Shown here piece after piece: positions 36,273 to 46,252 of a stretch of 64,000 nt of DNA. The DNA comes from Pedobacter sp014947265 (GTDB taxonomy: Bacteria > Bacteroidota > Bacteroidia > Sphingobacteriales > Sphingobacteriaceae), in assembly GCF_014947265.1 (NCBI RefSeq), contig NZ_JADCNK010000003.1, positions 1 through 64,000 of the forward strand. The letters run 5' to 3'. The position numbers were made by a program, and so were the translations under genes. Under the pieces are notes generated by a model, which was not told the origin of the DNA, did not search any database, and saw only the letters and a program-made list of their open reading frames with translations. Numbering within the stretch: position 1 is the first letter of the stretch; the number at the start of each line of letters is the position of its first letter.

Positions 36273-37250
36273 TTAAAATTTTTCCAACTTTCTTGGATTG
36301 TCCATCATGATCATTTTATCCTTTAACAATTGTTGTAAGCCAGTTTGTGTGTCGATACTTTTTACCACATCCAGTACAGCACTTGCAGCATTACTGAAAA
36401 ATGGTTTGGTGATGGTAGAATATTCATCTGTAGCTTTATGGTAATCTTTGTGATCTTCCACGCCAAAATATAAGAATGGAATATTTTTAGCATTAAATGC
36501 GCCTTGATCACTCTGGTTGGTCCAGTCGTCATGACCTTGTTTAGGATCGTCGTGGCCGAAAAGTAATTTGATATTGGTTTTAGTCGTATCTACATATTTC
36601 TTTAAATCAGGATATTTGAAAGTTCCACATACATAGAGCTCACCTTTATCACTATGACTGATCATATCCATGTTTAAATCAACAGCGATAGTATTAACAG
36701 GCACTGGTGGATTACCTACAAATGCTTTTGCACCCTGTAAACCCATTTCTTCCGCATCGAAAGCCGCGAAAATGATCGTATTATTCGGCTTGTTCTTAGC
36801 GAAATAAGCTGCAATTTTTAATAAGCCTGCAGTTCCTGATGCATTGTCATCAGCACCATTATAAACTTCATCTTTAATTACCCCTAAATGGTCGTAATGT
36901 GCCGAAACAACAATTACATTGTTTCCTTTACCAGGAATGTAGCCGATTAGATTTGTTCCATTCACTTTTGCGCCAGATCTTCCATTAAAGGTAAATTCCT
37001 GTGCATAGCTTACATGCTGTGGGTAGGATTTTAAACCCAGTTTCTGAAACCTTTCTATAATGTATGCCCTGGCCATTTCGGCCCCTTTTGTTCCGGTTTT
37101 TCTACCTTGATAAGCATCTGATGATAATACTTCTACATCTTTTAATAATTGGGTATCTAATTTGCCTGAATCTGTAGCTCCAGTTTTATTTTTTACTGAT
37201 GAACAGCAGCTTAGCATCATTGCTAAAGGAAGGATATATAGGATTTTCAT
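36273..37250 (-). CDS. M28-family peptidase, lipoprotein
   Basis: A 325-residue precursor with a lipoprotein signal (lipobox MLSC, lipidation at C15), so the enzyme is held at a membrane. The two-zinc site is complete by eye: SAHYDHLG, NGADDNASGTAG, AFDAEEMGLQGA (catalytic Glu pair), VDLNMDMIS and a late 'DHKDYHKATDEY' histidine region. It is shorter than the other M28 protein in this window (4291-5838) and lacks the inserted PA-like domain. It is probably an aminopeptidase of the periplasm or outer membrane. Confidence 0.9.
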   Translation of the reverse strand: MKILYILPLAMMLSCCSSVKNKTGATDSGKLDTQLLKDVEVLSSDAYQGRKTGTKGAEMARAYIIERFQKLGLKSYPQHVSYAQEFTFNGRSGAKVNGTNLIGYIPGKGNNVIVVSAHYDHLGVIKDEVYNGADDNASGTAGLLKIAAYFAKNKPNNTIIFAAFDAEEMGLQGAKAFVGNPPVPVNTIAVDLNMDMISHSDKGELYVCGTFKYPDLKKYVDTTKTNIKLLFGHDDPKQGHDDWTNQSDQGAFNAKNIPFLYFGVEDHKDYHKATDEYSTITKPFFSNAASAVLDVVKSIDTQTGLQQLLKDKMIMMDNPRKLEKF

Positions 37251-37272
37251 GACTTAGGGTTATAGTATGATA

Positions 37273-37343
37273 GAATCGTCATGCTGAATTTATTTCAGCA
37301 TCTTTCCTGCAATATAGACCCTGAAATGAATTCAGGGTGACGG
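37273..37343. repeat. R3 repeat copy
   Basis: It is nearly identical to 15863-15927: 'cgtcatgctgaatttatttcag' and 'gaccctgaaatgaattcaggg' face each other. It lies in the upstream region of the M28 lipoprotein gene. Confidence 0.75.
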
Positions 37344-37401
37344 ATCTAAATTTAAGTTTTAATTGGAAATCTTTTAATATAATTAATTGTCAAACGCAGG
37401 T

Positions 37402-37587
37402 TTAAAGATCGTTAAAATCATCAGGGATTGATATTTTACCTTTAAACGCACCAGGAATCCTTTTAGCAAGAAGTGGCTTATCTTCTGTTAAAAAGGTAAC
37501 TATAACTTCCGTTTTGGTCTGTACAGGCGCTTTTTCTTTCAGCGTTATTTTTCCTTTTTCATAATATCCTTTAACTGCAGCTAACAT
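37402..37587 (-). CDS. small antitoxin-like protein
   Basis: A 61-residue protein when started at MLAAVKGYYEKGKITL; the frame is open 16 codons further up. The N-terminal half is a swapped-hairpin-like 'GYYEKGKITLKEKAPV' and the end is 'KRIPGAFKGKISIPDDFNDL', matching the usual tail of DUF2281/VapB-like antitoxins (PGxxKGxxxxxxDFxxxL). No toxin gene was found on either side, so it would be an orphan. The family call is moderate. Confidence 0.65.
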   Translation of the reverse strand: MLAAVKGYYEKGKITLKEKAPVQTKTEVIVTFLTEDKPLLAKRIPGAFKGKISIPDDFNDL

Positions 37588-37714
37588 ATCTTTTATTGTT
37601 ATTAACAAATATACATTTTTCGTTACGCTATTCAAACGCTGTTTGCTTTACTGTATTGCGTTTCTAAACCTGATGGGAACGGAATACTTTTTATTTGCGG
37701 CAGCCTTGAAAACG

Positions 37715-37780
37715 TTGTCATGCTGAGGTACGAAGTATCTTTCTCATAGGTTGAAGATGCTTCGTACCTCAGCATGACAA
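37715..37780. repeat. R1 hairpin copy
   Basis: TTGTCATGCTGAGGTACGAA and its reverse complement at 37761-37780 form a long stem with one or two mismatches and a loop near 37741-37753. It is the same element as 4152-4215. It lies between the SMC gene and the antitoxin-like gene. Confidence 0.8.
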
Positions 37781-37868
37781 AAAATATAAAAATATCGAAT
37801 GACGGAAACAATAGATTTGTTTGCTTTAGACTTATTAAGTTTTTTAAAACTTATAGGTTTGTAAGTGC

Positions 37869-40800
37869 TTACGCCGCCACTTCTCTTAAATCTACGGCAA
37901 CCACCCTCGAAACGCCCTGCTCTACCATAGTTACCCCATAAATGATATCGGTACTGGCAATGGTACGTTTGTTATGTGATACGATGATAAACTGCGATTG
38001 ATCTGAGAATTTTCGGATAATATTATTGAATTTATCAATGTTGGTATCATCCAATGGGGCATCAACCTCGTCGAAAATACAGAAAGGCGCAGGTTTTAAC
38101 AGGTAAAGTGAAAACAATAGGGCAGTAGCTGTTAACGTTTTTTCTCCACCTGATAGTTGGTTAATAGATAATGGCCTTTTCCCTTTTGGACGGGCAATAA
38201 TATCAATATCGGCCTCTAAAGGATTGTTGATATCTGATAAAATCAGGTCGCAGCTATCTTCTTCGTTAAATAAAGAGCGGAAAACCACAATAAAATGTTC
38301 GCGGGCCTGAGTAAAAGCCTGCATAAATTTATCTTTAGCCGTATCATCGATTTCTTTTATGGTTTGTAAAAGATCAGTTTTGGCGGCGTTGAGGTCTTTT
38401 TTCTGATTCTGGATAAAAGTATAACGCTCTTCCATTTCTTTAAAAGCTTCCATGGCCATAGAGTTGATGGCCCCAAACTCATCCAACTGACGCTTCATTT
38501 TTTCTACTTTCTGGCGCAGTTCGAACTCGCTTTCCAGCGCTTCAATTTCAGTCTCGGTTTCTAAAAGGTCGTTAATATCTATATTAAACTCGACAGCTAA
38601 ACGTTCTTTTAAGGCATTTAAGTCGATTTTTAAAGCATTCTTTTTATCCTTGATTTCGGTTAATAAGAAATCAGTTTCTTCGCGGTTTTTGCGGATATTC
38701 GTCAGGTCGTTTTCTACCTCGTTAATGCTTCCTTTACTTGAAAAATATGCCTGCTCGGCTTCAGCAAGGCCTTTTTCCATTTCTTCCCGTTGTTGATACA
38801 TCTCCAAAAGCGTATCGTCGTTAAGATCGGTATGCTGTAAGGTTGCCGTAATTTGGATTAGGGTTTCCTGTAATTCTTTGTCGTTTTGGGCAATGCGCTT
38901 ATTTAAAGCTTCTTCCTGTACAAAACGGTAATCTAAATCTTTTTCTAAACCTGATAGTTTATTCTGTTGCTGGTGAAAACGGATGTTATCCTGGTTGTAC
39001 TTACCCGCACTTTCATTTACCTGATCGGCAATTTCCTGATAATTAAGCTGTTGTTCTTGTAGGTTGATATGCGCTTCCTGCTGATTTTTTTGCAGTTGAA
39101 CCAATGCGGGTAACTTCTCCGACAAGGCTTTTTCTATAGATACGATCTTTTGCGCGATATCCGTTTTGCGGTTTTCGCTAGTGGTGATAAACTCCTGATA
39201 TTGATCGCGGCGGGTCTGCACAGAAATGTGTTCGTTGTTTAAACGGTTCATTTCCTGTTGTAAAGCATTAATCTGGTTAATTTTTGAAGCCTCTTTCAGG
39301 TTAAATATATTGTCTGTTTCGGCTTTTATAGCTGCATTATACTGATTAATCAGTGATTCTGAAGCTTTAATTTCTTTAGCCAGATTTTCTAAATTCTTCG
39401 CACGACCAATCCTTTTTCCTTCAAATAAACCCACCGATCCACCTGCCAAAGTAAATCTCGTTTGGGCATATTTTCCATTTTTGGCCAAAATGGTTAAACT
39501 CTCGGTTGGTGTGGCTTTAAATAAATTTTCCTGCTCGGCTATTGCGATATATACATTTTGTAAAAGCAGGTTGCAGAGGTGCTGGTATTTTTTGTCGACT
39601 TCGATTACCGATAAAGCTGAAACCAATCCTTCGTGAGTACCAATAAGCGGGTTTTTATCGGGAACATTTTCTAAAATAAAGAAATTCGCCCTTCCACGGC
39701 TGGCATCGGTTAAAAGATTAATGGCCTGAACGGCATCTGCATACTGATCAACAACATAGTGGTTCATTACCGGTTCGAGGTAATTTTCTATCGCGATGCG
39801 GTAATCTTCATTACAGAATAAAATATCAGAAAGGAGCAGGGCACTTTTGGCAAAAGCATTGTTTTTCTTTAAAAAACGGATCGATTCCGGGAAACCTTCC
39901 AAACTATCAACCAGCGATTTGGTCAGGTTATATTCGTTCTGTTTGGCATCTTTTTTACGGTTTTCGGCCGTAAGTTTTTCTTTGTTTAAACTGAGGTTAA
40001 TTTCGGATGTAGCCAGTTTTTCTTTCAAAAGTTCTTCCGCTTCTGTTAAGTTTTTAATATTGGCCTGTTTTTCCCTTACCTGGATATCAAGTTCGGCTAA
40101 TGCATGATCGAAAGCCTTTAACTCTAAGGTTTTGGTTTCGGTATCATCAACATTCCGGTTAGTTTCCTGTACCAGGGCATCTTTCTGGATATTCAGGATA
40201 TCAATTTCTTTTTGCGATTGGTATACCTGGTTTTGTAGCTCGTTAACCGATTTGATCAGATTGTCAATCCTGTTTTTCTCGGTCTGTTGTTGCTCGCGTA
40301 AAGTATCAAGCGTAGATTTCAGTAGCTTTAAATCAGATCCCAGTCGGTTAAAAACCTCTGTTTCTGTTAAAACTTCTTCATTTAAACGTTTGATGTTGTA
40401 TTTAATGTGGTTAACCTGGTTTTTATCTTTTTCGAGTTCGCCGGATAAACGTGTTTCTTTTTCCTGTAAAAAACGCATCTGCTCGTTCTTTACTTTTTTC
40501 TCGCTTTCGTAAGCGCGGATTTTAGAAACAACCTCATTTGTGGCCTTTTGTTGTACAGAAAGGTTTTTTTCCTGGTTGATACTACCTAGTTTAAGTTTTT
40601 GCAGTTCGGCTTCAACGGTATCTATTTTGGTACTGAGTTCTGTACGGTTCACCTGTTGACTTTGCTCCTGTGTTTCTAAAGCATTTAAGTCGGTACGGAA
40701 GAAGGCAATGCGATGTGTAGCCAACTGAATACTCAGTTCGCGGTATTGCTCTTTTAACTTATAATAACGTTCAGCTTTGCGTGCCTGATTTTCTAAGGTT

Positions 40801-41408
40801 TTAAGGTTTTTTTCGATTTCGAAAAGTAAATCTTCAACCCGCTCTAAATCGGCCTCTGTGTCTTTTAATTTGCTGAAAGTCTGTTTTTTGCGTAATTTGT
40901 ATTTCGAGATTCCCGATGCTTCTTCAAATAAGGAACGGCGGCTATGTTCTTTATTGGTAATAATTTCATCAACCATTTTCAGCTCAATAATAGAATAACT
41001 ATCAGAGCCGATCCCGGTATCCAGAAAAAGGTCGGTAATGTCTTTTAACCTGCATTGAACATCGTTTAAACGATATTCACTATCGCCATTTCTGTAGAGT
41101 TTACGTGTTACGGTAACCTGTGAATAAGCGGTAGGAAGAATGTTCTTGGTATTATCAAAGCTTAATGAAACCTCTGCAAGCTGTGCCTGTTTACGGTTTT
41201 TTGTTCCGTTGAAAATGATGTTCTCCATCTTTTCCGATCGCAAGGCTTTAGTGCTCTGTTCGCCCAAAACCCAGCGCATGGCATCGATTACATTAGATTT
41301 TCCGCAACCATTCGGACCAACGATAGCAGTAACACCCTCATTAAAATTGATGGTCACTTTATCGCCAAAGCTCTTAAAACCTTTAATTTCTAACCTGGTA
41401 AGTTGCAT
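37869..41408 (-). CDS. smc: chromosome segregation protein SMC
   Basis: An 1179-residue SMC ATPase, the core of the ScpAB condensin that organises and segregates the chromosome. The N-terminal head has Walker A GPNGCGKS (31-38). Two long coiled coils (about 165-500 and 660-1010) flank a hinge near 510-650 (FPESIRFLKKNNAFAKSALL to NVPDKNPLIGTHEGLVSAL). The C-terminal head has the signature NQLSGGEKTLTATALL and Walker B FCIFDEVDAPLDD. The length is normal. A good promoter lies just upstream. Confidence 0.97.
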   Translation of the reverse strand: MQLTRLEIKGFKSFGDKVTINFNEGVTAIVGPNGCGKSNVIDAMRWVLGEQSTKALRSEKMENIIFNGTKNRKQAQLAEVSLSFDNTKNILPTAYSQVTVTRKLYRNGDSEYRLNDVQCRLKDITDLFLDTGIGSDSYSIIELKMVDEIITNKEHSRRSLFEEASGISKYKLRKKQTFSKLKDTEADLERVEDLLFEIEKNLKTLENQARKAERYYKLKEQYRELSIQLATHRIAFFRTDLNALETQEQSQQVNRTELSTKIDTVEAELQKLKLGSINQEKNLSVQQKATNEVVSKIRAYESEKKVKNEQMRFLQEKETRLSGELEKDKNQVNHIKYNIKRLNEEVLTETEVFNRLGSDLKLLKSTLDTLREQQQTEKNRIDNLIKSVNELQNQVYQSQKEIDILNIQKDALVQETNRNVDDTETKTLELKAFDHALAELDIQVREKQANIKNLTEAEELLKEKLATSEINLSLNKEKLTAENRKKDAKQNEYNLTKSLVDSLEGFPESIRFLKKNNAFAKSALLLSDILFCNEDYRIAIENYLEPVMNHYVVDQYADAVQAINLLTDASRGRANFFILENVPDKNPLIGTHEGLVSALSVIEVDKKYQHLCNLLLQNVYIAIAEQENLFKATPTESLTILAKNGKYAQTRFTLAGGSVGLFEGKRIGRAKNLENLAKEIKASESLINQYNAAIKAETDNIFNLKEASKINQINALQQEMNRLNNEHISVQTRRDQYQEFITTSENRKTDIAQKIVSIEKALSEKLPALVQLQKNQQEAHINLQEQQLNYQEIADQVNESAGKYNQDNIRFHQQQNKLSGLEKDLDYRFVQEEALNKRIAQNDKELQETLIQITATLQHTDLNDDTLLEMYQQREEMEKGLAEAEQAYFSSKGSINEVENDLTNIRKNREETDFLLTEIKDKKNALKIDLNALKERLAVEFNIDINDLLETETEIEALESEFELRQKVEKMKRQLDEFGAINSMAMEAFKEMEERYTFIQNQKKDLNAAKTDLLQTIKEIDDTAKDKFMQAFTQAREHFIVVFRSLFNEEDSCDLILSDINNPLEADIDIIARPKGKRPLSINQLSGGEKTLTATALLFSLYLLKPAPFCIFDEVDAPLDDTNIDKFNNIIRKFSDQSQFIIVSHNKRTIASTDIIYGVTMVEQGVSRVVAVDLREVAA

Positions 41409-41433
41409 GGTTTGTCATCGGGAGAACCCAATC

Positions 41434-41464
41434 CAATATTAAGGATAATTTTGTGGTTTTTCAA
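41434..41464 (-). promoter_or_regulatory. promoter of smc
   Basis: On the - strand, TTG (41462-41464), exactly 20 bp, then TAATATTG (41434-41441), one mismatch from TTG-N19-21-TAnnTTTG. The start codon lies 26 bp further on. Confidence 0.6.
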
Positions 41465-41671
41465 CTTTTTAACCATGGTGTTTTTAACCGCAAAGAGCGC
41501 AGAGAGAAAAGCGCAGAGAGCCTTGAGTTAGACATAATTTTCATTAGCATTCGTCATGCTCAACTTGATTCAGCAGCTATTATGTAAATCTATAAAGATC
41601 CTGATCCCGATGTAAAATCGGGACAGGATGACGATCTTCGTTGATTTACGTGGTTAAATGGAAATCTGCGT

Positions 41672-44065
41672 TTACTTCACAATCATCAGTTTTGCAAACT
41701 TAAGCAGCAACTGTTTATTGCCTAAGCCCTGGAAAAACACTGTTGCCTTAACATCTGGTAAGGTTCCCTCTAAGCTGATAATTTTTCCAAAACCGAATTT
41801 TTCGTGCTCAACTTCCATACCCCCCTGAAATTCATGTGGTTGTGATGGGGTGAAACCAGGTGTTGGCACGTGTGCTTTTGCCAGTAGTGATGTCGTTTTC
41901 GGACGTACAGGTGGGGCAGAAGTGGTTGCACCAGCAGCTGGTTTTGGTTTGCTGATAAAGTCGCGGGGTTGTGAAGTCCATGATTTCCTATCATCATCAA
42001 AGTTTCCGTCGAAAGTAGTTGATTTAGCAGGTTTAACATCCAACTCTAAAAACTTCGGACTAATTTCATTAATGAAACGGCTTGGTTCGCAGTTGGTTAA
42101 CGTTCCCCAGCGGTAGCGGGAAGTGGCATAAGTGAGTGTCAGTTTTACTTCGGCACGGGTAATGGCAACATAAAACAAACGGCGCTCCTCTTCTAAATCA
42201 GTGCGGTTGGTTAACGACATTTGTGATGGAAACAGATTTTCTTCCAATCCAACAATAAAAACGTTTTTAAACTCCAATCCTTTGGCTGAGTGGATCGTCA
42301 TTAAAGAAACGGTATCCTTATTTTTATCACCATCTTTATCATCATTGGTTAAAAGGGCAACATCCTGCATAAAAATATCAAGACCTTTTTCTTCAATGTC
42401 TTCTCGTTCTGCAAACTCCTTAATACCATTTAATAATTCCTGAATATTTTCGTATCTCGCACGCCCTTCCACACTATCATCAGTATATAGCTCTTTTAAA
42501 ATACCGGCATGTTGGGCAATAAACAAAGCTGTATCATAGGCATCCAGCTTTTTCGCTTCTGCCTGGAAGCTTTGCACCATCATGGAAAAATCGTTCAGTT
42601 GATTGGCTAAACGCCCATCTACATATTCGTGCGCATTCGAAATTACATCCCACATGGTTTTTCCATGCTGATCTGCCGCAACAATAATTTTATCAATAGA
42701 AGTATCGCCAATACCACGTTTAGGATAATTGATTACACGTTTTATAGCCTCTTCATCCTTCGGATTAAAAGTTAAACGGAAATAAGCAATTAAATCTTTA
42801 ATCTCTTTGCGTTGGTAAAAAGACTGACCGCCATAAATCCGGTAAGGAATATTCAGTTTACGTAAACCTTCCTCCATCGCCCTGCTTTGCGCATTTGTAC
42901 GGTATAAAATGGCGAAATCGTTGTGCTGGTATCCTTTTGTACTGCGTTCCTGGATAATGGCTTCGGCAACTAATTTACCCTCTTCGTTATCGGTAAACGC
43001 ACGCGAAACTTTAATTCTATCTCCTTCTGCATTTTCAGAAAATACATTCTTTTCGAGTTGATTTTTGTTGTTGGCAATAATACTGCTTGCAGCATCAACA
43101 ATATTTTGGGTAGAACGGTAATTCTGTTCTAATTTATAAACCTTTAAATCAGGATAATCGCGTTCAAAATTTAAAATATTCTGGATGTTTGCTCCACGAA
43201 ACGCATAAATACTCTGTGCATCATCACCTACCACACAAATATTCTGATAGGCAGCAGCCAGTTTTTTCACAATGGTATACTGCGAAAAGTTGGTATCCTG
43301 GTACTCATCCACCATCAGGTATCTGAATTTCTGCTGGTATTTATTTAAAACATCCGGGTGTTCTTTTAATAAAATATTGGTTTTGAACAACAAATCGTCG
43401 AAATCCATTGCGCCAGCCCTGAAACAGCGTTTAGCATAGGTTTCATAAATCTGGCCAATTAATGGGCGTTTATTCTGAATATCTTCAGCCTGTATCTGGT
43501 CGTTAGCCTGGTATTCGCCCCATGAAATTAAATTATTTTTAGCTGATGAAATTCTGTTAAAAACAAAGTTTGCTGCATATAATTTATCATCCAACTGCAT
43601 TTCTTTCAAAATAGCTCGGATTACACTTTTACTATCGTCGGTATCGTAAATGGTAAAGTTGCTTGGATAACCGATTTTTTCGGCCTCCACACGTAAAATT
43701 TTCGCAAAAACAGAGTGAAATGTACCCATCCAAATGTTCTTCGCCTCTGCACCAACCACTTTACTGATACGCTCGCGCATATCTTTACTCGCTTTGTTGG
43801 TAAAGGTTAAAACCAGAATATTAAATGGATCGGTACCGGTTTGGATAAGATGGGCTACACGAAATGTAATTACCCTGGTTTTGCCCGAACCTGCACCTGC
43901 AACAATCATTACTGGTCCTTTTGTGTTCTCTACTGCTGCTCTCTGTTGTGGGTTTAATCCTGCTAAATAATCCAAATCGGCTCCTGTTTTTTTGAGGTTC
44001 AAAAATAACAATTCCTGTCGCTTTTTGCCAAAGTTGTTAGTAATTAGTTTAAAACCTAAAGTCAT
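41672..44065 (-). CDS. UvrD/PcrA-family ATP-dependent DNA helicase
   Basis: A 797-residue superfamily 1A 3'-5' helicase for repair and replication restart. Motifs in order: Q-motif LNPQQRAAV, Walker A AGAGSGKT (56-63), Ia TFTNKASKDMRERI, II DEYQDTNFSQY, III GDDAQSIYAFRGA, IV YRSTQNI, V 'TIHSAKGLEFKNVFIVGLEE', VI 'EEERRLFYVAITRAEVKL'. The C-terminal tail 'EVEHEKFGFGKIISLEG' is the Tudor-like domain of PcrA that binds RNA polymerase. A TTG at 43975 (giving MDYLAGLNPQQ) may be the true start; the longer start is given here. Confidence 0.95.
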   Translation of the reverse strand: MTLGFKLITNNFGKKRQELLFLNLKKTGADLDYLAGLNPQQRAAVENTKGPVMIVAGAGSGKTRVITFRVAHLIQTGTDPFNILVLTFTNKASKDMRERISKVVGAEAKNIWMGTFHSVFAKILRVEAEKIGYPSNFTIYDTDDSKSVIRAILKEMQLDDKLYAANFVFNRISSAKNNLISWGEYQANDQIQAEDIQNKRPLIGQIYETYAKRCFRAGAMDFDDLLFKTNILLKEHPDVLNKYQQKFRYLMVDEYQDTNFSQYTIVKKLAAAYQNICVVGDDAQSIYAFRGANIQNILNFERDYPDLKVYKLEQNYRSTQNIVDAASSIIANNKNQLEKNVFSENAEGDRIKVSRAFTDNEEGKLVAEAIIQERSTKGYQHNDFAILYRTNAQSRAMEEGLRKLNIPYRIYGGQSFYQRKEIKDLIAYFRLTFNPKDEEAIKRVINYPKRGIGDTSIDKIIVAADQHGKTMWDVISNAHEYVDGRLANQLNDFSMMVQSFQAEAKKLDAYDTALFIAQHAGILKELYTDDSVEGRARYENIQELLNGIKEFAEREDIEEKGLDIFMQDVALLTNDDKDGDKNKDTVSLMTIHSAKGLEFKNVFIVGLEENLFPSQMSLTNRTDLEEERRLFYVAITRAEVKLTLTYATSRYRWGTLTNCEPSRFINEISPKFLELDVKPAKSTTFDGNFDDDRKSWTSQPRDFISKPKPAAGATTSAPPVRPKTTSLLAKAHVPTPGFTPSQPHEFQGGMEVEHEKFGFGKIISLEGTLPDVKATVFFQGLGNKQLLLKFAKLMIVK

Positions 44066-44078
44066 ATTTTATCGTTCG

Positions 44079-45085
44079 TCATTCTGAACCCGTTTTATTA
44101 GCTGTTCTTGTTGTTTTTTAGGTCTAATAGCTAATCGTGGCCAGGATCTGGCAGTATTGACTTATATGTCCTTATCTATCTTATATGGTAAAATGAACCT
44201 TGTTTTTATTGGGGCTAATATGGCTATGGTAGATCTGCTCCTTTGGTTTTTTAGAAAAGCCAAACCTTTATTTCATTGGGTTGTGTAGCCCTTTGCTTTG
44301 CTCATACGCCTGCAGGCCTTAAGCACCAGGCCGGTATCTGCTTCGCCAAGGTTTATTTAAATTGAGTTTGTGCTGCTATTGAGGTTTTAAAACCAACAGC
44401 TTTATTTTACGCCCCTCATTCTGAACTCGTTTTATTAGCTGTTCTTATTGTTTTTTAGGTCTAATAGCTACTTCGTGGTCAGAATCTATCCGGTATTGGC
44501 TTATATGGCCCTTATCTATCTTATATGGTAAAATGCCCTTGTTTTTATTGGGGCTAATATGGCTATGGTAGATCTGCTCCTTTGGTTTTTTAGAAAAGCC
44601 AAACCTTTATTTCATTGGGTTGTGTAGCCCTTTGCTTTGCTCATACGCCTGCAGGCCTTAAGCACCAGGCCGGTATCTGCTTCGCCAAGGTTTATTTAAA
44701 TTGAGTTTGTGCTGCTATTGAGGTTTTAAAACCAACAGCTTTATTTTACGCCCCTCATTCTGAACTCGTTTTATTAGCTGTTCTTATTGTTTTTTAGGTC
44801 TAATAGCTACTTCGTGGTCAGAATCTATCCGGTATTGGCTTATATGGCCCTTATCTATCTTATATGGTAAAATGCCCTTGTTTTTATTGGGGCTAATATG
44901 GCTATGGTAGATCTGCTCCTTTGGTTTTTTAGAAAAGCCAAACCTTTATTTCATTGGGTTGTGTAGCCCTTTGCTTTGCTCATACGCCTGCAGGCCTTAC
45001 GCACCAGGCCGGTATCCGCTTCGCCAAGGTTTAGGTAAATTGGGTTTGTACTACTATTGAGGGTTTAAAACCAACAGTTTTTCAC
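44079..45085. repeat. about 339-bp unit in three tandem copies
   Basis: Three head-to-tail copies start near 44079, 44416 and 44755 (offsets 337 and 339 bp). Each has 'tcattctgaac(t/c)cgttttattagctg' at its start, 'cttatctatcttatatggtaaaatg' in the first third, 'agatctgctcctttggttttttag' in the middle and 'cgcctgcaggcctta' near the end. Copies 2 and 3 are almost identical; copy 1 differs mainly at about 44130-44210. No open frame of useful length crosses a unit. Diverged pieces of the same unit recur at about 45529-45565 and 45758-45830. Confidence 0.9.
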
Positions 45086-45177
45086 GCAAAATGGCGGGAT
45101 TTTGAGTTAAATAAATGCAGGATGCTGTCAGAATTACACACTGATGTTTTAGGTATAGAATTTGATATAATCTGATA

Positions 45178-45501
45178 ATGGAAGAGAAAAAAATAAATAA
45201 GGATATTGAGTTTTCCGATATCCCGGATGGGGATAACAAGGATATTTATGCCAACTTAAAAGAGAAACTGGAAAGTGTTGAAAAATTTCCGGGTGTTTAC
45301 AATTTTAAATTTATCATTACAGGCGGTTTAGATAAAATACAGGATTTACGTGCCATTTTACCCAATGATGAGTTTATTGAGCAACCCTCAAAAACCGGTA
45401 AATATGTTTCGATTACGGTAAAAAAGACCATGCAGAATGCTGATGAGGTAATTGCTGTTTATAAGCAAGCCGCAAACATCAAGGGGATTATGATACTGTA
45501 G
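45178..45501 (+). CDS. DUF493 family protein
   Basis: A 107-residue protein of the DUF493/YbeD family: the ferredoxin-like ACT fold with 'FPGVYNFKFIITGGLDKIQDLRAILP' and the late 'KYVSITVKKTMQNADEVIAVYKQA'. In E. coli the relative is encoded near lipoate genes and may be regulatory, but its job is unsettled. It lies alone between the tandem repeat and another repeat-bearing gap. Confidence 0.85.
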   Translation: MEEKKINKDIEFSDIPDGDNKDIYANLKEKLESVEKFPGVYNFKFIITGGLDKIQDLRAILPNDEFIEQPSKTGKYVSITVKKTMQNADEVIAVYKQAANIKGIMIL

Positions 45502-45843
45502 GCTATCCCGCACATTTAAAATGATTTCTTTTGGTTTTTAGAAAAGCTAGATCCGTATTTCATTTTTGAGGTTGTATTGTGCACTTACGCTGTTCGTAAA
45601 CCTGATGGTAGCGGCAGCCCCGAAGCATGAGGGCTACAGCGAACAGCAGGACCGCAATCTCCAATGAAAAACCATCCTTTCATTTCCAATCAATAAAAGA
45701 TATTATATCGCCTAATAATCAACTACACATAAAGCCATCATGCTAAACTTGTTTCATGATCTACCCTGTATTGGCTTATATGTATCTTAAATGGTAAAAT
45801 GAGCCAAAGTTTTATTCAAACCCTTATTTTGTCTATAATGAGG
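45502..45843. other. repeat-bearing gap between DUF493 and HxlR genes
   Basis: No gene. It holds a diverged piece of the 339-bp tandem unit (45529-45565, 'ttttagaaaagct'), an R6 module (about 45590-45660, 'taaacctgatggtagcggcagccccgaagcatgaggg') and another diverged piece of the tandem unit (45758-45830, 'tattggcttatatg' and 'atggtaaaatgagcc'). Confidence 0.6.
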
Positions 45844-46197
45844 TTAAACAGAGCCATTTTTAACGGCCCAATCTACCATCGAATCTAATACCTGAAACAG
45901 ATCCTGTCCTGATTTTGTAAGGCTATACGTAACTACGGGCGGAATAACGGCTCGCGCATCCCGATGAACGAGGTCATCATTTTGCAACTGCTTTAAGTGT
46001 TGTATCAGCATTTTCTCTGTAATCTCTGGTATAGCACGTTTTAACTCGCTGTAACGTTTTGGCCCGCTCATTAAATGAAAAATAATGATGGGTTTCCAAT
46101 AACCACCAATTTTTTCCATTACAAAAGTAACAGGGCAGCTGGTTAGCGCTACGCCTTTATTAAAATTACGGGTCGAACTTTCTTTAATGGCTGTCAT
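45844..46197 (-). CDS. HxlR-family transcriptional regulator
   Basis: A winged-helix regulator of about 117 residues. The start is set at MTAIKESSTRN; the frame is open 25 codons further up, across the promoter region. The N-terminal cysteine C21 (ALTSCPVTFVMEKIGGYWKP) is the residue used for redox or electrophile sensing in YodB/HypR relatives. 'RYSELKRAIPEITEKMLIQHLKQL' is the helix-turn-helix. It faces the NmrA-like oxidoreductase gene across 81 bp and most likely controls it. Confidence 0.9.
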   Translation of the reverse strand: MTAIKESSTRNFNKGVALTSCPVTFVMEKIGGYWKPIIIFHLMSGPKRYSELKRAIPEITEKMLIQHLKQLQNDDLVHRDARAVIPPVVTYSLTKSGQDLFQVLDSMVDWAVKNGSV

Positions 46198-46218
46198 AGT
46201 TACATACTTTGGGGTAAG

Positions 46219-46252
46219 TACTTGTATAAAAGTAAGCACAAATATAGCTTTG
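46219..46252. promoter_or_regulatory. divergent overlapping promoters and a possible HxlR operator
   Basis: For the + strand gene: TTG (46222-46224), 20 bp, TAGCTTTG (46245-46252), a full consensus match. For the - strand hxlR-like gene: TATATTTG on the complement (46239-46246), overlapping the + element by two bases. An inverted repeat TACTT-N6-AAGTA (46219-46234) covers the + strand -33 element and is a candidate operator. Confidence 0.65.

Noticed and set aside
44079..45085. Triplicated 339-bp unit as a CRISPR-like or IS element
   Set aside because: Units are contiguous with no spacers, and no transposase frame or terminal inverted repeats were seen.
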